DNA of 64,000 bases from Linaria vulgaris (taxonomy: Eukaryota > Streptophyta > Magnoliopsida > Lamiales > Plantaginaceae), in the NCBI GenBank assembly GCA_948329865.1, contig OX415249.1, forward strand, positions 84,476,587-84,540,586, read 5' to 3'. The position numbers were made by a program, and so were the translations under genes. Below the pieces are notes generated by a model that ran no database searches, was not told the DNA's origin, and saw nothing but the letters and a program-made list of their open reading frames with translations. Position 1 is the stretch's first letter; every line of letters begins with the position of its first letter. Positions 22,693 through 34,370 of this stretch are shown here, in pieces.

Positions 22693-25087
22693 ATGTTAGC
22701 GGCAAACACCTCCGGCGAAGATCGGCCGATCGAACGGTCAGTATTCGTTTTATCGCCGGAGTTTGATTCCGATCAGACGGACGAGGAGGAGGAGCAGGCG
22801 GCGGAGGAGGAGCGGTCTGAGTCGCTGTCGTCTTCGTCAAGTTCATCGATCGGGAAAAACAGCGACGACGATTCTTCTGGCGGCGGCGGCGGCGATGAGG
22901 AGGAAGTGCAGAGCGAGTATAAAGGAGGGCCGCTGGATAGCTTGGAGGCTTTAGAGGAAGTTCTGCCAGTAAAGTATGCGATTTGATTTTGTTTTGTAAT
23001 GTTAGGGTTTTGTGTTGGTGGTAGTTGATTGTTTGTTGGTTTGTGATTTAGGGCTTCTATCTTAGCTTGTTAGTAGTTTATGAAGTTATCGTCTCGATAT
23101 TGATACTAGGAGAGATGTGGAATCAACGCACGCGTGACCTAATTACGAGCTACTTGTTTCGATGATATTTTGTGGTCATAGTGGTGATATAAGGTTTTGC
23201 CGAACGCATTGCTATAGCCATGTTGTATTTCCGATAGTTGGTTAGAACTTAGAAGTGTTGGGGGGTAGAGTTCGAGCCCGTGTTCGGCTTACTGACGTGT
23301 ATCTCAATGTTGCTTTGTTTCGTAGATAAAATGTTATTGTGTGCATTCCATGAATTGTCTGGATTTCCCTGGAAGTTGGATGGCTTAGTAACTTTTGAAA
23401 AGTTCTTTGTTTTGGTAAGATTGAAAAGTTCTTTGTTGACCTGGGAGAATTGTGGGCTGGTAACTTTATTGGAATTTAAAAATGTTATGAATTTTAACTT
23501 GGCTTTAGAGATATTAATTCTATATATTTTAGTAATATTTTAATATAAAAACTATGCCGTGTCTTGGCCATGTCGGAATTTTTTGAGAATTCGTGTCACC
23601 GTATCCGTGTCGCCATGTCCGTGTCCTGCCGTGTCTGTCGGTGCATCATAGATTGTGGCTGCAATGTTCTGTTTTGCAACTTATTGTTGTGAACCTTATG
23701 GTTTTAGATCTCTAATGTAAATTTTTCGCTTGGGAAAATGAGGTCTACCAAGGTCTAATACAGTCAAGTTATGCTTGATTTTAACAGGATATGTCAGCTT
23801 ACAATCTGCTTTTGATAGACTTTCCATACCACTTCTAGCTAATTCATCTCCAAAAGTCATTTGGAAGTGATGCTGTTTTCATTTTAATTACATGTCATAG
23901 TTCTCTTTTACTTATTTGGATTGTGTGTAATCATTATTAGTCTCAAATGTTTTTTTTTTTTGGGTTGTGGGGTTTATAATAAACTGGATAACTTTGGATA
24001 GTCTGATAATAGATTAACTGGAGATAATATCTTAGTTTGGTTTTGTTAGCCATGTTTACTGTGTCAATGTTGTTTCTTTTTTGTTTGAATATCTTTTCTT
24101 TTTGGAAAGTTCCTTTCGATATATGAGCTTGGTGTTCCAGCAGTGAAACTTTGGTTGCACCTAGGATATCGAGCCAGTTATATTGCTTATAAGTTACCTT
24201 TGAGAGACTAAAGCATAAAGGTGAGGGTAGAAGATTCGAGTTATATGAAGGGATTTGAATGGCGTTCATATTGGTCTTGGTAAATAGAAATGAGTGTACT
24301 GACTCCATTTTCCCATTTACTGTTCTGTTTTCAGCTGTTTCTTAACCAGTGCTAGATTATTGTTTTTATGAAAGTTTATTGAGCTTGCCTTTTGGGAGCC
24401 ATTTCAAAAGCTCAGCCCTTCATAAAATTGTTTTGTCAAAACTTGGATGATCAATATGGTGTTTATGAACTCGTAAAATGTTTAATGTGCTTTGACTCAA
24501 GTTGGGTTCATTTCACTAATTGCTTGAAATATTTTTTTCTTGTTCTTTTTTTTTTTTTCTCTCTTTTTGAGAATGAACGTTGATCCAACTTATTCAGGAA
24601 AAGCATATCAAAGTTCTACTGCGGCAAATCAAAATCTTTCACCAGTTTATCTGATGCTGTATCGTGCTCCTCTGTTACTGAAATCATCAAACCAGAGAAT
24701 GCATACACCAGGAAACGCAAGAATTTACTGGCATTTAATCACTTGTGGGATAGTACTCGTAACAACATCTTGAGAAACAAACCTGGTGGGATATCAAACA
24801 GACCAATCAACTCCAGAAGCATGTTGTCACTTGCAGTGACGGCGAACAGTTCTGATAGCAATAGTGGAGATACTTCAAATTTGCATTCATCACCGCCTGG
24901 TTCCTGCCTTCCTCCTTTGCCACCACTTGCAAGAAAATCTGTACACGCCGAGATGTTTCCGCCAGCTCCAGTTCATAAGTTCCCTTCATGGCGGACTTGC
25001 TCCTTGTCTGATTTGCAAGGTGCTGCGGCAACTGATGATTCTGGTCCCGCTATTACTGGCTTATGGATGAATAACGGTGACAAATAA
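22693..25087 (+). CDS. OXIDATIVE STRESS 3-like protein, two exons
   Basis: Exons 22693-22973 and 24598-25087 join in frame to 256 aa. The N-terminal part (about residues 26-75) is rich in Glu/Asp and Ser with a Gly run. Residues 79-111 carry the OXS3 family core: GPLDSLEALEEVLPVK, then ISKFYCGKSKSFTSL. Family members end the first block in LP(I/V)K and continue G-(L/I)SK-(Y/F)-x-GKS-x-SFTSL. The intron splits codon Lys94 inside this core. The C-terminal half is Pro/Ser-rich. Arabidopsis OXS3 is a nuclear protein linked to stress and metal tolerance; the biochemical role of this one is inferred only from family. It is the only complete copy in the window. Confidence 0.85.
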
Positions 25088-27919
25088 AAAATATTGTAGC
25101 CTTACCTTAAATTGTATGTCTACTTATGGATTTTAATTATGGATGTTGATGGAGGTGTAGCTAGTTACAATCTAGGCGTTTCTGCCATTTGTGGTCATAG
25201 TTTAGGTGTGATGTATCTTCAGACACTTTGTGAATCTAAACAGTGAAATATAATATTAACATTTGCTTTGTTGTGTCGATATCTATATGTAATAACTGGA
25301 ATTTGAGGTGCATTTTATTTTATATAGCAAAACAACTTCTTTAGCCAGCTTGTTATGCTCACCTGAGAAAGAAAAGTGGATCCATGGGTTCATTGAATCT
25401 TGTTTTATTTCATGAGCCGGATTGTGGTAGAACCGTGTTTCATTCTAGCCAAATAGGGAGCTAAGTCGGCAGGCGCTGGCATATTGAGTTTGCTCTTTCA
25501 AGAGGTAAACTGTTTGCTTGTTGCCTTACTCATCGGTATGTTAGTATCTCTTTGCGTTATTTATTTTTAATTCGGTTTATCTGATTTGAATGTTGTCACC
25601 AAATTCAGGTATATGCTGGTTTTTACTGGAAGTTATCCAAATCTTGGCAATGCGGTGGCATAATGGTCCTAGGAACTGTAGCCTCTGACATAAAATATAT
25701 GGAAGGGTTCCTAACATGTCGATTCAATAACGTCCCACTAGCTCAGGTACAATCCATGGGTTGGGTCATCTGATTTAGTTTTTCTAATATAGGAGTCTGT
25801 ATCTTTGCAACTTATATATCCATGTGAGTTGGCTTAGGCGTCAAAGTTAAATGGAAAAAATGTGTTGCTTGTGTCTTAGAATCACAATAAACCTTGAAAG
25901 TCATTTGTCGTTTATACGTAATGAATTGTAATTACATATAACGAATATGATTCCATGTCAGAGAATGAAACTAGTTTGTCGTAAATGCATCGGGCATACC
26001 TCTTCTGACGTATTATCTGCTGCGCATGAATTGTATGGATGAACTGTATCACCATTCTTTAAATTTTAGTTTTGTGATTGGTTAAATCAATCATTGACAC
26101 TATGACGGCGTTCGTAAATAAAGCCTTAAATATCATTATTGTCGCGTATCTGTTGTGAATTTTAATGGTATATATTGAGGCTATAATTTCTGGTGAGAGA
26201 ATGAAACCATTTTGTCGTTTGTGCATCAAACATACCTCTTCCGACATTTTCCTCTGCAGCGCATGAGTTTTACAGATTAACTGTATCACTATCAGTCATT
26301 GACACTTTGACGGTGAAAGGCCACATGCTTATGCTTATGACGTACATAAGGAACACTTACTATTTGTCTTCTATATGTTGTGAATCGTAATGATTTATCA
26401 CAAGCTATGATTCCGTGTGAAAGACTTGTCGTTTGTGCACCAAACATAACTTTTCCAACATGCTTTTCCTTGTCGGGAATTGCACATGTATCACCATGCT
26501 TTCAGTTTCATTCGTTTCAATTGGTTGAATCAATCATTGTTTCCGTGTCGACGAACCTAACGTGCATAAAAGTAACCTTTTAAGTCATTGTTGTCGCTTT
26601 TAAATCATGAATTCCGTGTCAGAGACTATTTTGTATTTGTGCATCAAACATACCTCTCCAAATATGTTTTTTCGCGATGCATGATTTGTACGGATTAGCT
26701 GTATCAAGTGCTTTTAGCTCTGGTTATGCGATTGGTTGAATCAGTTGTTGACATAATGTCGGTGAATTGCCCCATGTTTATGACGTACACAAAGAAATCT
26801 ATAGAGAGTTTAAAGACAAAATGGTAGATAAATCATATCTAGTATAAGCAATCTAATAGTTGGTGGACACTGGACAGGACTAGCGGCTGGTTGGGGTTAA
26901 TGAAACCGACCAAGATTCTGGACAAACTGGACTATGATACAGTATCAAAAACCCTAAGCCATATGTTATCCGTAATTAGTGGTTTCTGTGTGTTGGGGCC
27001 TATGACAAAAAATTCTGTTTATAAAGATATCTATCAAAATTTGTTTGTTATGCTATTGATTTATATGTGGCATCGTGCTGATATATCCTCAATGTACATT
27101 AGTGTATTAGTCTATGCATGCTTCTTTGGTACATCTAGATAACTGATTCTGATTTGTATAGTGACGATTTTGATGACAGTTAGCGATTAACATAGCTTCT
27201 AAATGTTGTATTTTGGATATAATGGGTTATTAGATCAAAGGTTTTACTGGAAAGATTCAAAATCTTTTGTGATGCATTTTTTTTGTCTTACCATGAGTTT
27301 TGCTTTCATTTTTTGTTAAGTCTGAGAATTATTTTCTTTTAAAAAAAAATGAACTCATTTTAAATCAAAGAGAAGTGTGAAATTTGAGATTATGTTATCT
27401 CTCTACATGGTATTTACTAAAATCTAACTGTAAATCTAATCATAGATGGTGTAATTAAGTAGCATATGACTAGTTATTATAGAGCAATATCTTAAGATTG
27501 CTTGAACTTTATAGTACATGAATGTGAAACCATCAACTCACTTCCGGTTTTACAATGGGGGAAAAGAGTTTAACCTTGAAATTTGGTTGAATATTACAAC
27601 TTTTGTTATTTTGGGTCTTGTATTCCCAAGGAGGTATGGCCATTTAGGTAGGTGGTTGAGATTCTTCGATTTCTTCGCCTTTCTGCATATGTGCCGTGTG
27701 TAAAGTTCTCTAGGGATTACTGACACAAAACGGAAATATCATGAATATTTCCTGGCTGATTACTATAATCTCACTAGTAACATTACTACCTACCATAGAT
27801 GACTCATCTCTAGTAATGATTCCCACTTGGCATAATTTTTGGCTTTTTACTTGTATAACATTGATAAGGACAAATTCATGACATCGTCACCCTCAGGCTG
27901 TATCCATCCCTTAGTGGAT
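25088..27919. other. Spacer between OXS3-like and RRM-like genes (unit 1)
   Basis: Non-coding sequence conserved in order in unit 2 (54500-57336). It holds the degenerate repeat array described at 25890-26800. A short open segment bounded by AG and GT at 25609-25746 is not conserved as a frame in unit 2, so it is not called as an exon. Confidence 0.55.
25890..26800. repeat. About 230-bp degenerate tandem repeat, four units (unit 1)
   Basis: A TTGTCG..T-rich start, followed by TGAATT(G/T)TAATG..ATAT and then TGATTCCGTGT, GCATCAAACATACCTCTTCC and a GATTGGTT-AATCA block, recurs from near 25902, 26139, 26362 and 26590. The period is therefore about 223-237 bp. Units are diverged and lack a common coding frame. 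The same array is present in unit 2 at 55410-56340, so it predates the duplication. Confidence 0.75.
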
Positions 27920-27927
27920 TATATAAG
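27920..27927 (+). promoter_or_regulatory. TATA box of RRM-like gene, copy 1
   Basis: TATATAAG followed by CGGG, conserved at 57337-57344 upstream of the second copy. The next 70 bp (AGTTTAGCAGTAAG, then CCTCAACTAGTCTC) is also conserved and ends in CAG/GT at 27999/28000, suggesting a non-coding first exon. Confidence 0.65.
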
Positions 27928-28443
27928 CGGGATCAGTTCAAGGGAGTTTAGCAGTAAGAAGTTCTTTGCAAGAGTGCTTCCTCAACTAGTCTCTATCAGG
28001 TTTATTTTCTTACTCCATGTGCTGAAGTTTAGAGTTTTCTAGAGTCGCAGCTGTATCTCTACTCTTGTTTTTGAAAATTAATTTTAATAAACATGTAATG
28101 GAATTAGATTCCCAGGAAATTCCACAGATCTCATTAACTGACATCTTGCGGCTGCCATTTTTATGTTAAGATGTGGACATAACATTTGATGTTCTTACTA
28201 ATTGTAACATTGATTCTCGTTCACATTTTGTAGACCTTGTTGCCTTTCATTTTAGTCAGAGAAAAGTCCTCCGCTGTTCTCATTTTGCGGCTTCTTCTAT
28301 TGTGTAGTTTTGTTTGTTTGTTCTTTATATTTGGGGTGTGTGTGTGTGTTCATCGTGATTTTCTGTTTTGGTTGGTGGCATGAACTACAATTATGAAGCA
28401 TTTTTCACAGGCTGAACTCTGAAGGCATCTCTTTTCGTTAACA

Positions 28444-29435
28444 ATGATCCTGCCGTTACTAGGTACAACTTGCTGTTCTTTGTGCTTCATTTTATCAAAT
28501 TCTTGTGTTTTTGTGTTCCGCTAATTTTTTAAATCCCAGGTTTGAGCATTTTCACCGATGGCCTTAGTTGCCCCGTGACTGCGCACGAGTTCAAGATTTT
28601 TCATGGGATTGACAGAGCTCTTTACTTTGTCCTAGTGAAGACCCTTTTACTCAATCCTTCCGAGAGCCTACAGATAATAGCCTTATGGCTTTGGTTGGAA
28701 CGTGGGGGAGGCTTTAGGAACGTCATTAACACGATTTTAACTCTCCCAGCCTTTCTGATCAAAGAGCTTGCTGAAGAGGCCTTGACATGCCTCAACTTTA
28801 TAAAGAACCAGATCCCACTTGCAGAAGCCCTGGAGATACCGCTGACTCGTAGCCTGGTGGAAAATAATCTCTTTCTTCTGTTGCTCCAGGAAAATGCGTA
28901 TGATGAAGTCCAGAAGCTGGTAAGTGAAGTATGCATCCCTGCACTATCAGACATAATGGAATTTGCCCGCGATGGCGGTTTTGGCAGAAGCTCGACCCAC
29001 AAGCCGATACCCATTCAAGCTTCGGCAAGCTCATCGGGATATCAGGTTGGACAATCATCCTCATCATCGGATCTCTCTTTATTGCATGACATCTCAAGCT
29101 TGAACCTCGGAGGAGACGCCTCCACTTCTCGTGTTAGGCCACAAACTTACGATGCGTCACGCCACGAGAGGACGATGTTTGTCACCTTTTCCAAGGGCTA
29201 CCCCGTGTCGGAAAATGAAGTGAGAATGTTCTTCACGAGACAACTAGGGAACTGCATCGAGTCATTGCGCATGCAGTCGGTGGGGGCTGGCGAGCAAGCT
29301 CTTTATGCCAGAATCGTCTTCGTGAGGTCGAATTTTATCGACTCAATTCTCAGGGGCGAGACCAAGGCTAAGTTCACTATCAACGGGAAACATGTCTGGG
29401 TGCGCAAGTTTGTGCCCAGGACCAGGGGATCGTAG
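28444..29435 (+). CDS. Uncharacterised plant protein with C-terminal RRM-like domain, copy 1
   Basis: Coding exons 28444-28462 and 28540-29435 give 304 aa. The ATG is chosen because the tiny first exon (MILPLLG) joins in frame, and the second gene copy has the same arrangement (MLRSLLG). An upstream acceptor at 28410 and a donor at 28000 suggest a leader exon under the TATA box at 27920. Residues about 20-150 are helical and Leu-rich (EFKIFHGIDRALY, LWLWLERGG, NNLFLLLLQE). A Ser-rich linker follows. Residues 217-300 resemble an RRM: RTMFVTFSKGYPVSENEV as the RNP2-like strand, QALYARIVF as the RNP1-like strand. I recognise this as a plant-specific family but know no function; RNA binding is inference. 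The frame is intact. Confidence 0.85.
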
Positions 29436-30786
29436 CCTTGTGGATGCTCAAGCGTTGGACCCTCAACCTGCCCTCATCAGTGAATAACCCAACGAGTGTC
29501 TTATCTGTTTCCTTTTCGTTCTGAGTTGTTTCAAGGTCATAGCCCTACTGGAAGTCTGTGGTTTTCTTGTTTTCGGGTCTGTTTGTCCCTTGTCTTTTCT
29601 ATGTTGCGATGCATGAGTCTTTAATTTCAGTCGAGTCTTAAGTAATGAAGTCCGGTGAAGGACAGTTTACTCTTGTGGTAATGTTTTTTCTTTTTTGATG
29701 AATAAAAATGTCTTGTGGTAATGTTACTACCGTGAGTTGTGTTAGTAGTACTGATGGCCGATGGTGGACAAGTAATATAAAGTTGTGCTGTGTAATGGCT
29801 TTTAGCCCTCCTTGTTTCAGTTCGTAAAATGTTGTCGTGTTGTATGTAATCCGTTGTTTTATATTTATTGCATCGTTATAATGTTTTACTTGTCAATTGT
29901 CATACGATGGCGATGATATTTCTTCACATTTCATTTGAGGGTTTTTATTATACAGACGCATCGTAATGGACATTGTTGACAAAAAACCAAGAATGTATCT
30001 CGAAGACGCTTATGTTTTTAGTTTATACTGTATATTAAATGTAAAAAGGAAATTATCAGATTAAGAAAAAAAAGTGCCATCCTATCCGATTAATCGAGTT
30101 GCATGTCATAGTCATCAGAGGATAAGATTGTCACTAATAGATTCTTTTCATATTTGCCATTTTTCAGGATATGGATAGGATTTAAGTACTTTTTTGACAT
30201 ATATTTGGTGAAACCTGTAGCTGGCATTGCAAATATTTTGTTGTGCATTTATTATGACATCAGGGTGACCATATAGATTATAGAATAAACTAAGACGAAA
30301 ATGGCATTTAATCTATGTATATATTATAGCTAAATTTAAAACTTTATCCAACTAAATCTCCTAAGATTAGATATGACTCATGAAGGCTAGTACAACATGA
30401 ATTCTTAACTAAAAAAAAATAAATTCAGCTTATGACGTATTCAAGATTCTTTTTGAACAATAATGACCACAACCAACTAATATCCTTTAAGGACAAACTT
30501 TTGCTACCTAAAAATTTAACTCCATTCACCTCTCTTGTTTTGTTCACTAGCTGCCACCGAAAAAGCAGAAAATACTAATATACCATGAGGTTATTCTTGT
30601 AATTATTGTACTTATAACTCATGTGGATAATTAATTATATATATAATTTTAGGATTTTTTAACAAATTACCTCCCGTGTTATGCTAAATCAACAGACTAT
30701 TTTCTTATGAAAAACAACTTGGCTAAATATTCCCTGCTATTTCAAAATGGTCATACCAAAAAAATTGGGGGGGGGGGGGGGGGGAG
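29436..30786. other. 3' flank of unit 1 and intergenic region
   Basis: Sequence to about 29940 matches the 3' flank of copy 2 (to about 59665) and then diverges, marking the end of the duplicated unit. The rest is AT-rich with no gene. It ends in an 18-base G-run (30767-30784) directly before the LTR-like block at 30787. Confidence 0.55.
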
Positions 30787-30882
30787 TGTTACATGGGCGA
30801 GAAGAACCCACTCCCGAGTCTATACAAAATTGAAGTGGTCGTACTAGAGGCATGGCGAGAGGTTGAATTCTTTTAGAGTTTC

Positions 30883-30916
<34 letters not shown>

Positions 30917-31267
30917 GTTATTATTATTATTATTATTATGATGATGATGATGATGAGGGATTTTTTCTCCCTCCTCCTTTGAGCTTGGAAACCTTTTATA
31001 GATGGAGGAGGGCGGCTCGTAATCCTACTTCCTCGAATAGCGTTGACTATAACTTATACATCGTGACTTGGTAGAATTTTGACAAGTGTCTGGAGACACA
31101 TCGAATTTTTATAGGTGAATGCGGAGTTAGAACTGATCTTTAAATAATATAAGATTTTCGAGGCGTCTCGTCAACGTCGTCTCTCTTTCCCTTATCCAAA
31201 GTGCTACTTTGTACGAAACGGTAGTTTTATGTCTTTTTTTCGAGCCGTTCTGAGTCTACTAGTATCA
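30787..31267 (-). repeat. LTR-like repeat, left edge of the nested transposon cluster
   Basis: Starts TGTTAC and ends CTACTAGTATCA. From about 30798 it matches the block 51255-51659 at the far side of the cluster, sharing CCCACTCCCGA, GAAGTGGTCGTACTAGAGGC and GGAGGAGGGCGGCTCG. In the minus direction a purine-rich tract lies just before its start (31268-31290), as expected for a 3' LTR. It contains a long (TTA)n/(ATG)n microsatellite at 30885-30956 that the other copy lacks. No matching target duplication was found across the pair. Confidence 0.6.
30885..30956. repeat. (TTA)n / (ATG)n compound microsatellite
   Basis: About 18 TTA-type units, one interrupted, followed by about six ATG units. 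The homologous LTR at 51232-51659 has only TTTTTTTAATTATGAGGG at this place, so the expansion is private to this copy. Confidence 0.9.
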
Positions 31268-31484
31268 TAAGTCCGCCACTTCTCCTCGTAATCTGAGAAA
31301 ACGAGGGGAATTTAAAGCGTCGTACCCCTTCGGGTTGTTTTTTTTTTTTTTTTTACGGCTTGACTGATCGCATTGATTTTGGTCAGTGACAAATCTTCGA
31401 CGTGGTGTGACCTTTGGGGTCCGATCAGACTTTCCAAGTACCTTTTTCTGAAATGACGGTTTTTGATGATGCATGTTCACTGAC

Positions 31485-34370
31485 TATATAAAGGAGTTGA
31501 TCCCAAGACTTCACATATCTCAAAAATTTCAGTCTTCCTCTCTCATGTTGGCGAATTTTCCTCGTTTTCTTCGTGTTAGTTTTTCATGTAAGGTGCCATG
31601 GCTTCAAATATTTCTACTGCTGCAATTTCTTCTAGGGGGAGGATCATGCATTGACAGGTACAGTGGCGGCTACTGGTGTTGTGTCAGAAGCTGTAGAGGG
31701 GGTTTTCGGGCAAGGTGGTCATCGCAGATTATCTTCAAGGAAGAAGAAGGTACTAAATCTCTTATTTTGTGTCACTTTCCCCTTTTTGGATATTTGTACA
31801 TGAATTTGAGACTTGTTCGGACTTTTCTTTGCTAGGTGCTCATATTGACGTGGAGTTGTTGGAGCAAGGGAGCGGCAAGAAGTCGGCATATATAGAGAAA
31901 AATGAGTGAGGATGAAGAAGTTCCTATGGCGTGCTCTGATCAAGTTGGGGAAGGCAGAACTGCGGCACCGGTTGCTGGTCCCAGCAAGAAGAAGAAGAAA
32001 AAGATAAAGGAAAAGAAGGAAGGGAAAAAGAAGAGGGTGTTGTTAGGGGGCGATTCTCCAGTTAGAGGGGGGCCTGATGGAGCAGGATTGATGAGACGAG
32101 TAGAAGGGAGTGGTCTTTTGGGCTAAGAGGTGGCGCCCATGGAGGTCTCCCTAGGAGGTAGAGTCGATGTGACTGTGGAGAGGCGGTTTGAGCAACATCA
32201 AGTGGTTTTTCAGCGTTCTTTGGAGGATGTTTTTTTGATATCCCCCCAATCTAGTTTTCTGAGCAGGTCTCTCCCGAATAGGGACATGGGTGATGTCTTT
32301 GCTAGCATTGCTAAAGATCCTTTAGTCAATTCTTCTTTTCCATCCCCAATTGATGTAGGGAGACCGAGAGGCAGGCGGATGATGTCGAGGCAATGCAAGG
32401 TTTGGCTCCTGACGCTGTAGTCATTAGCAACAAGGTGTCGTAGGGTGTGAGTAGGTCTCATGCACCAAGAAAGATATCTGAGGCGACGGTGACATGGCTA
32501 GGACCGAGGAACCGGGTCCACCAATCACTTAACGTCTCGCCTTTGAGGAGGTGCGTGCTCTTTTGGGTCGTGCTCCCTTGCTCTTTTTTTCTTTTCTTTT
32601 TTTTAAAATGTGACCTCAAAGATTGTTGGTAACACGGTGTGATAGTTATATTTCACTTTTGCTTCTCTTATACTAGGCATCCACTTCTATGGGGGAGGTA
32701 TAGGGTTTGTATGACCATGTTATAGATCGGATATGTGAGTTGGAGGCGAGAGAGGCTCGTTATCTGGATGTTAATCTAGAGCATTCGGATAATCATATGT
32801 GTTAACTCAAGCATGAGAAATTATATTTAAGTATCGTGGAATGCCTTGCCTGAACGCTAACTTGGAATCTATCTTACTGGTATCGAAATTTATTGTGTAA
32901 ACTTGTTTTGTTATTTTTAAACCTGTCCTTCCTCCTTCGAGGGTAAAGGTTTTTATAGCCCCTTAAGAAAAAGTATACTTGTTTAATACAAAGACATCTG
33001 ATATCTATTGTGCTGGCAGTCCTTGAACTAGGACGACACTTGGTTTCCCTCATGCTGATACATATTGGATTGTGGTGACACCTGGCGTCCATCATGCTGA
33101 TACATCTTCGACTGTGGCGACACCTGGTATCCATCATGCTGATACATCTTGGACTGTGGTGACACCTGGTGTCCATCATGCTGATACATCTTGGACTGTG
33201 GCGACACCTGGTATCCATCGTGCTGATACATCTTGGACCGTGATGACACTTGGTTTTGGGCATTTTTAGGAAAAAATATTTTGAATAATTTTTCTATCGG
33301 AGCTTTTATTCTTTGTGGGAACTCTATTTTTCATCGGGTACCTTTTTGAGCAATTCTTCAGTCGGAGCTACGATACTATTTACGATACTAATCGCTGATA
33401 CCCATTAATCTACGATACTTTGTCAACTTGCTAAAGCATCGGCGATCATTGATTTAGGCATCGTATAGTCATCTAAGACTAGTAGTGCCTTGTATATCGG
33501 ATGCTCTGGGAGTTGTGTACAAGTATCATTTTGTTCTTTGAGTCATTTAAGTTCCGATGGATTAACTATCCGATGGTTCTTTATTCCTCGAGGGGTTTAC
33601 AATATGCAAGCTTATGTTGAGTTGGAAGAGAGGAGGGTAAGGACGGCTCAGGCTGCCGAGGGGTGTAGACGCCAAATTAAAGAGTTACAGCTTACGCTGG
33701 AGGTTGTGGAGATGGAGCGAGAGGAGGCTTTAGTAGAAAGTAAGAAGTTCCATCGGGCTAATAATAAGCTAACCTAGGTCTCAAAGTCGCTGGCTGCCAA
33801 AGTGGCTCGTCTGCAGGAGGCTTTAACCAAGGCGACCCTTGACGTGAAGGCTATCAACGGACGAGTGGCTCAAGAGATAGCAGAGCTACATCAAGAACTT
33901 GATGACAAAGAGACAAAGATGCAACATGAGCGTGATCTTCACCTATTCAAGAAGGTGACAAAGACAATCTTGGGGGTGATGGATAAGTATAAAGGATCGG
34001 CCAAGCATTATTCGGCCTTTCATCGTCATTTTGTGTGACACATTTTGTACGATTACTGAGGTTGTCAGGAGAGGAATTTTTTTTTTTGCCCTTTATAAGG
34101 AAGATGCCAACTTTTCGCTGCTTCATCCTTAGGATCTCCACATGCTCAAGACTCTTGATGATGTTCTACAGTTGTTGGGGCATCGTGGTAGCTCTTCTAG
34201 TATGACTCCGGCGAATGGAGATTCTTTGCCGCTTCCTCTGGCTTTGGTAGCCGTTGGTGAGGAGGAGGAAGGAGAGGAAGAGAGAGAGAGGTTGGTAACG
34301 CGCGAGTATCGCGTTATGAAGGCTCAAGCAGAGAAGAGGACAGTTGCTTCGTGATTTTTAGATTGTTTTA
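31485..34370 (+). pseudogene. Antisense-type ORF remnant of a Tat-like element, with TATA box
   Basis: TATATAAAG at 31485-31493 precedes a CT-rich leader and ATG-initiated pieces. The frames include a Lys-rich stretch (31902-32126), typical of the middle of these proteins. A coiled-coil segment at 33600-34035 (LEERRVRTAQAAEG.., LQEALTKATLDVKA..) is split by one stop at 33775-33777. A Glu-rich tail follows (34142-34354). The N-terminal Transposase_28-like domain seen in the relatives is not recognisable here. Frameshifts, stops and a 42-bp repeat array (33035-33256) show it is not functional. It runs opposite to the minus-strand direction of the surrounding LTR-like repeat. Confidence 0.5.
33035..33256. 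repeat. 42-bp minisatellite, five units plus a partial
   Basis: Units start GACACCTGGTATCCATC at 33035, 33077, 33119, 33161 and 33203, with a partial unit from 33245. The period is exactly 42 bp, so both strands stay open: 14-residue repeats ADTSWTV-TPG-HH on plus and MYQHDG-QVSPQSK on minus. It is located inside the decayed ORF region. Related elements in the window lack it. Confidence 0.9.

Noticed and set aside
23575..23645. GTGTC-rich tract (CGTGTCGCCATGTCCGTG) in the OXS3 intron
   Set aside because: It looks like a common plant intronic repeat motif and shows no element ends; not enough to call.
25609..25746. 46-codon open segment bounded by AG and GT in the unit 1 spacer
   Set aside because: The matching segment in unit 2 does not keep the frame, so it is more likely non-coding.
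28622..29014. Minus-strand frame of 130 codons
   Set aside because: Shadow of the coding exon of RRM-like copy 1.
33035..33256. Possible CRISPR-like array
   Set aside because: Repeats are contiguous with no unique spacers and the DNA is a plant genome; it is a minisatellite.
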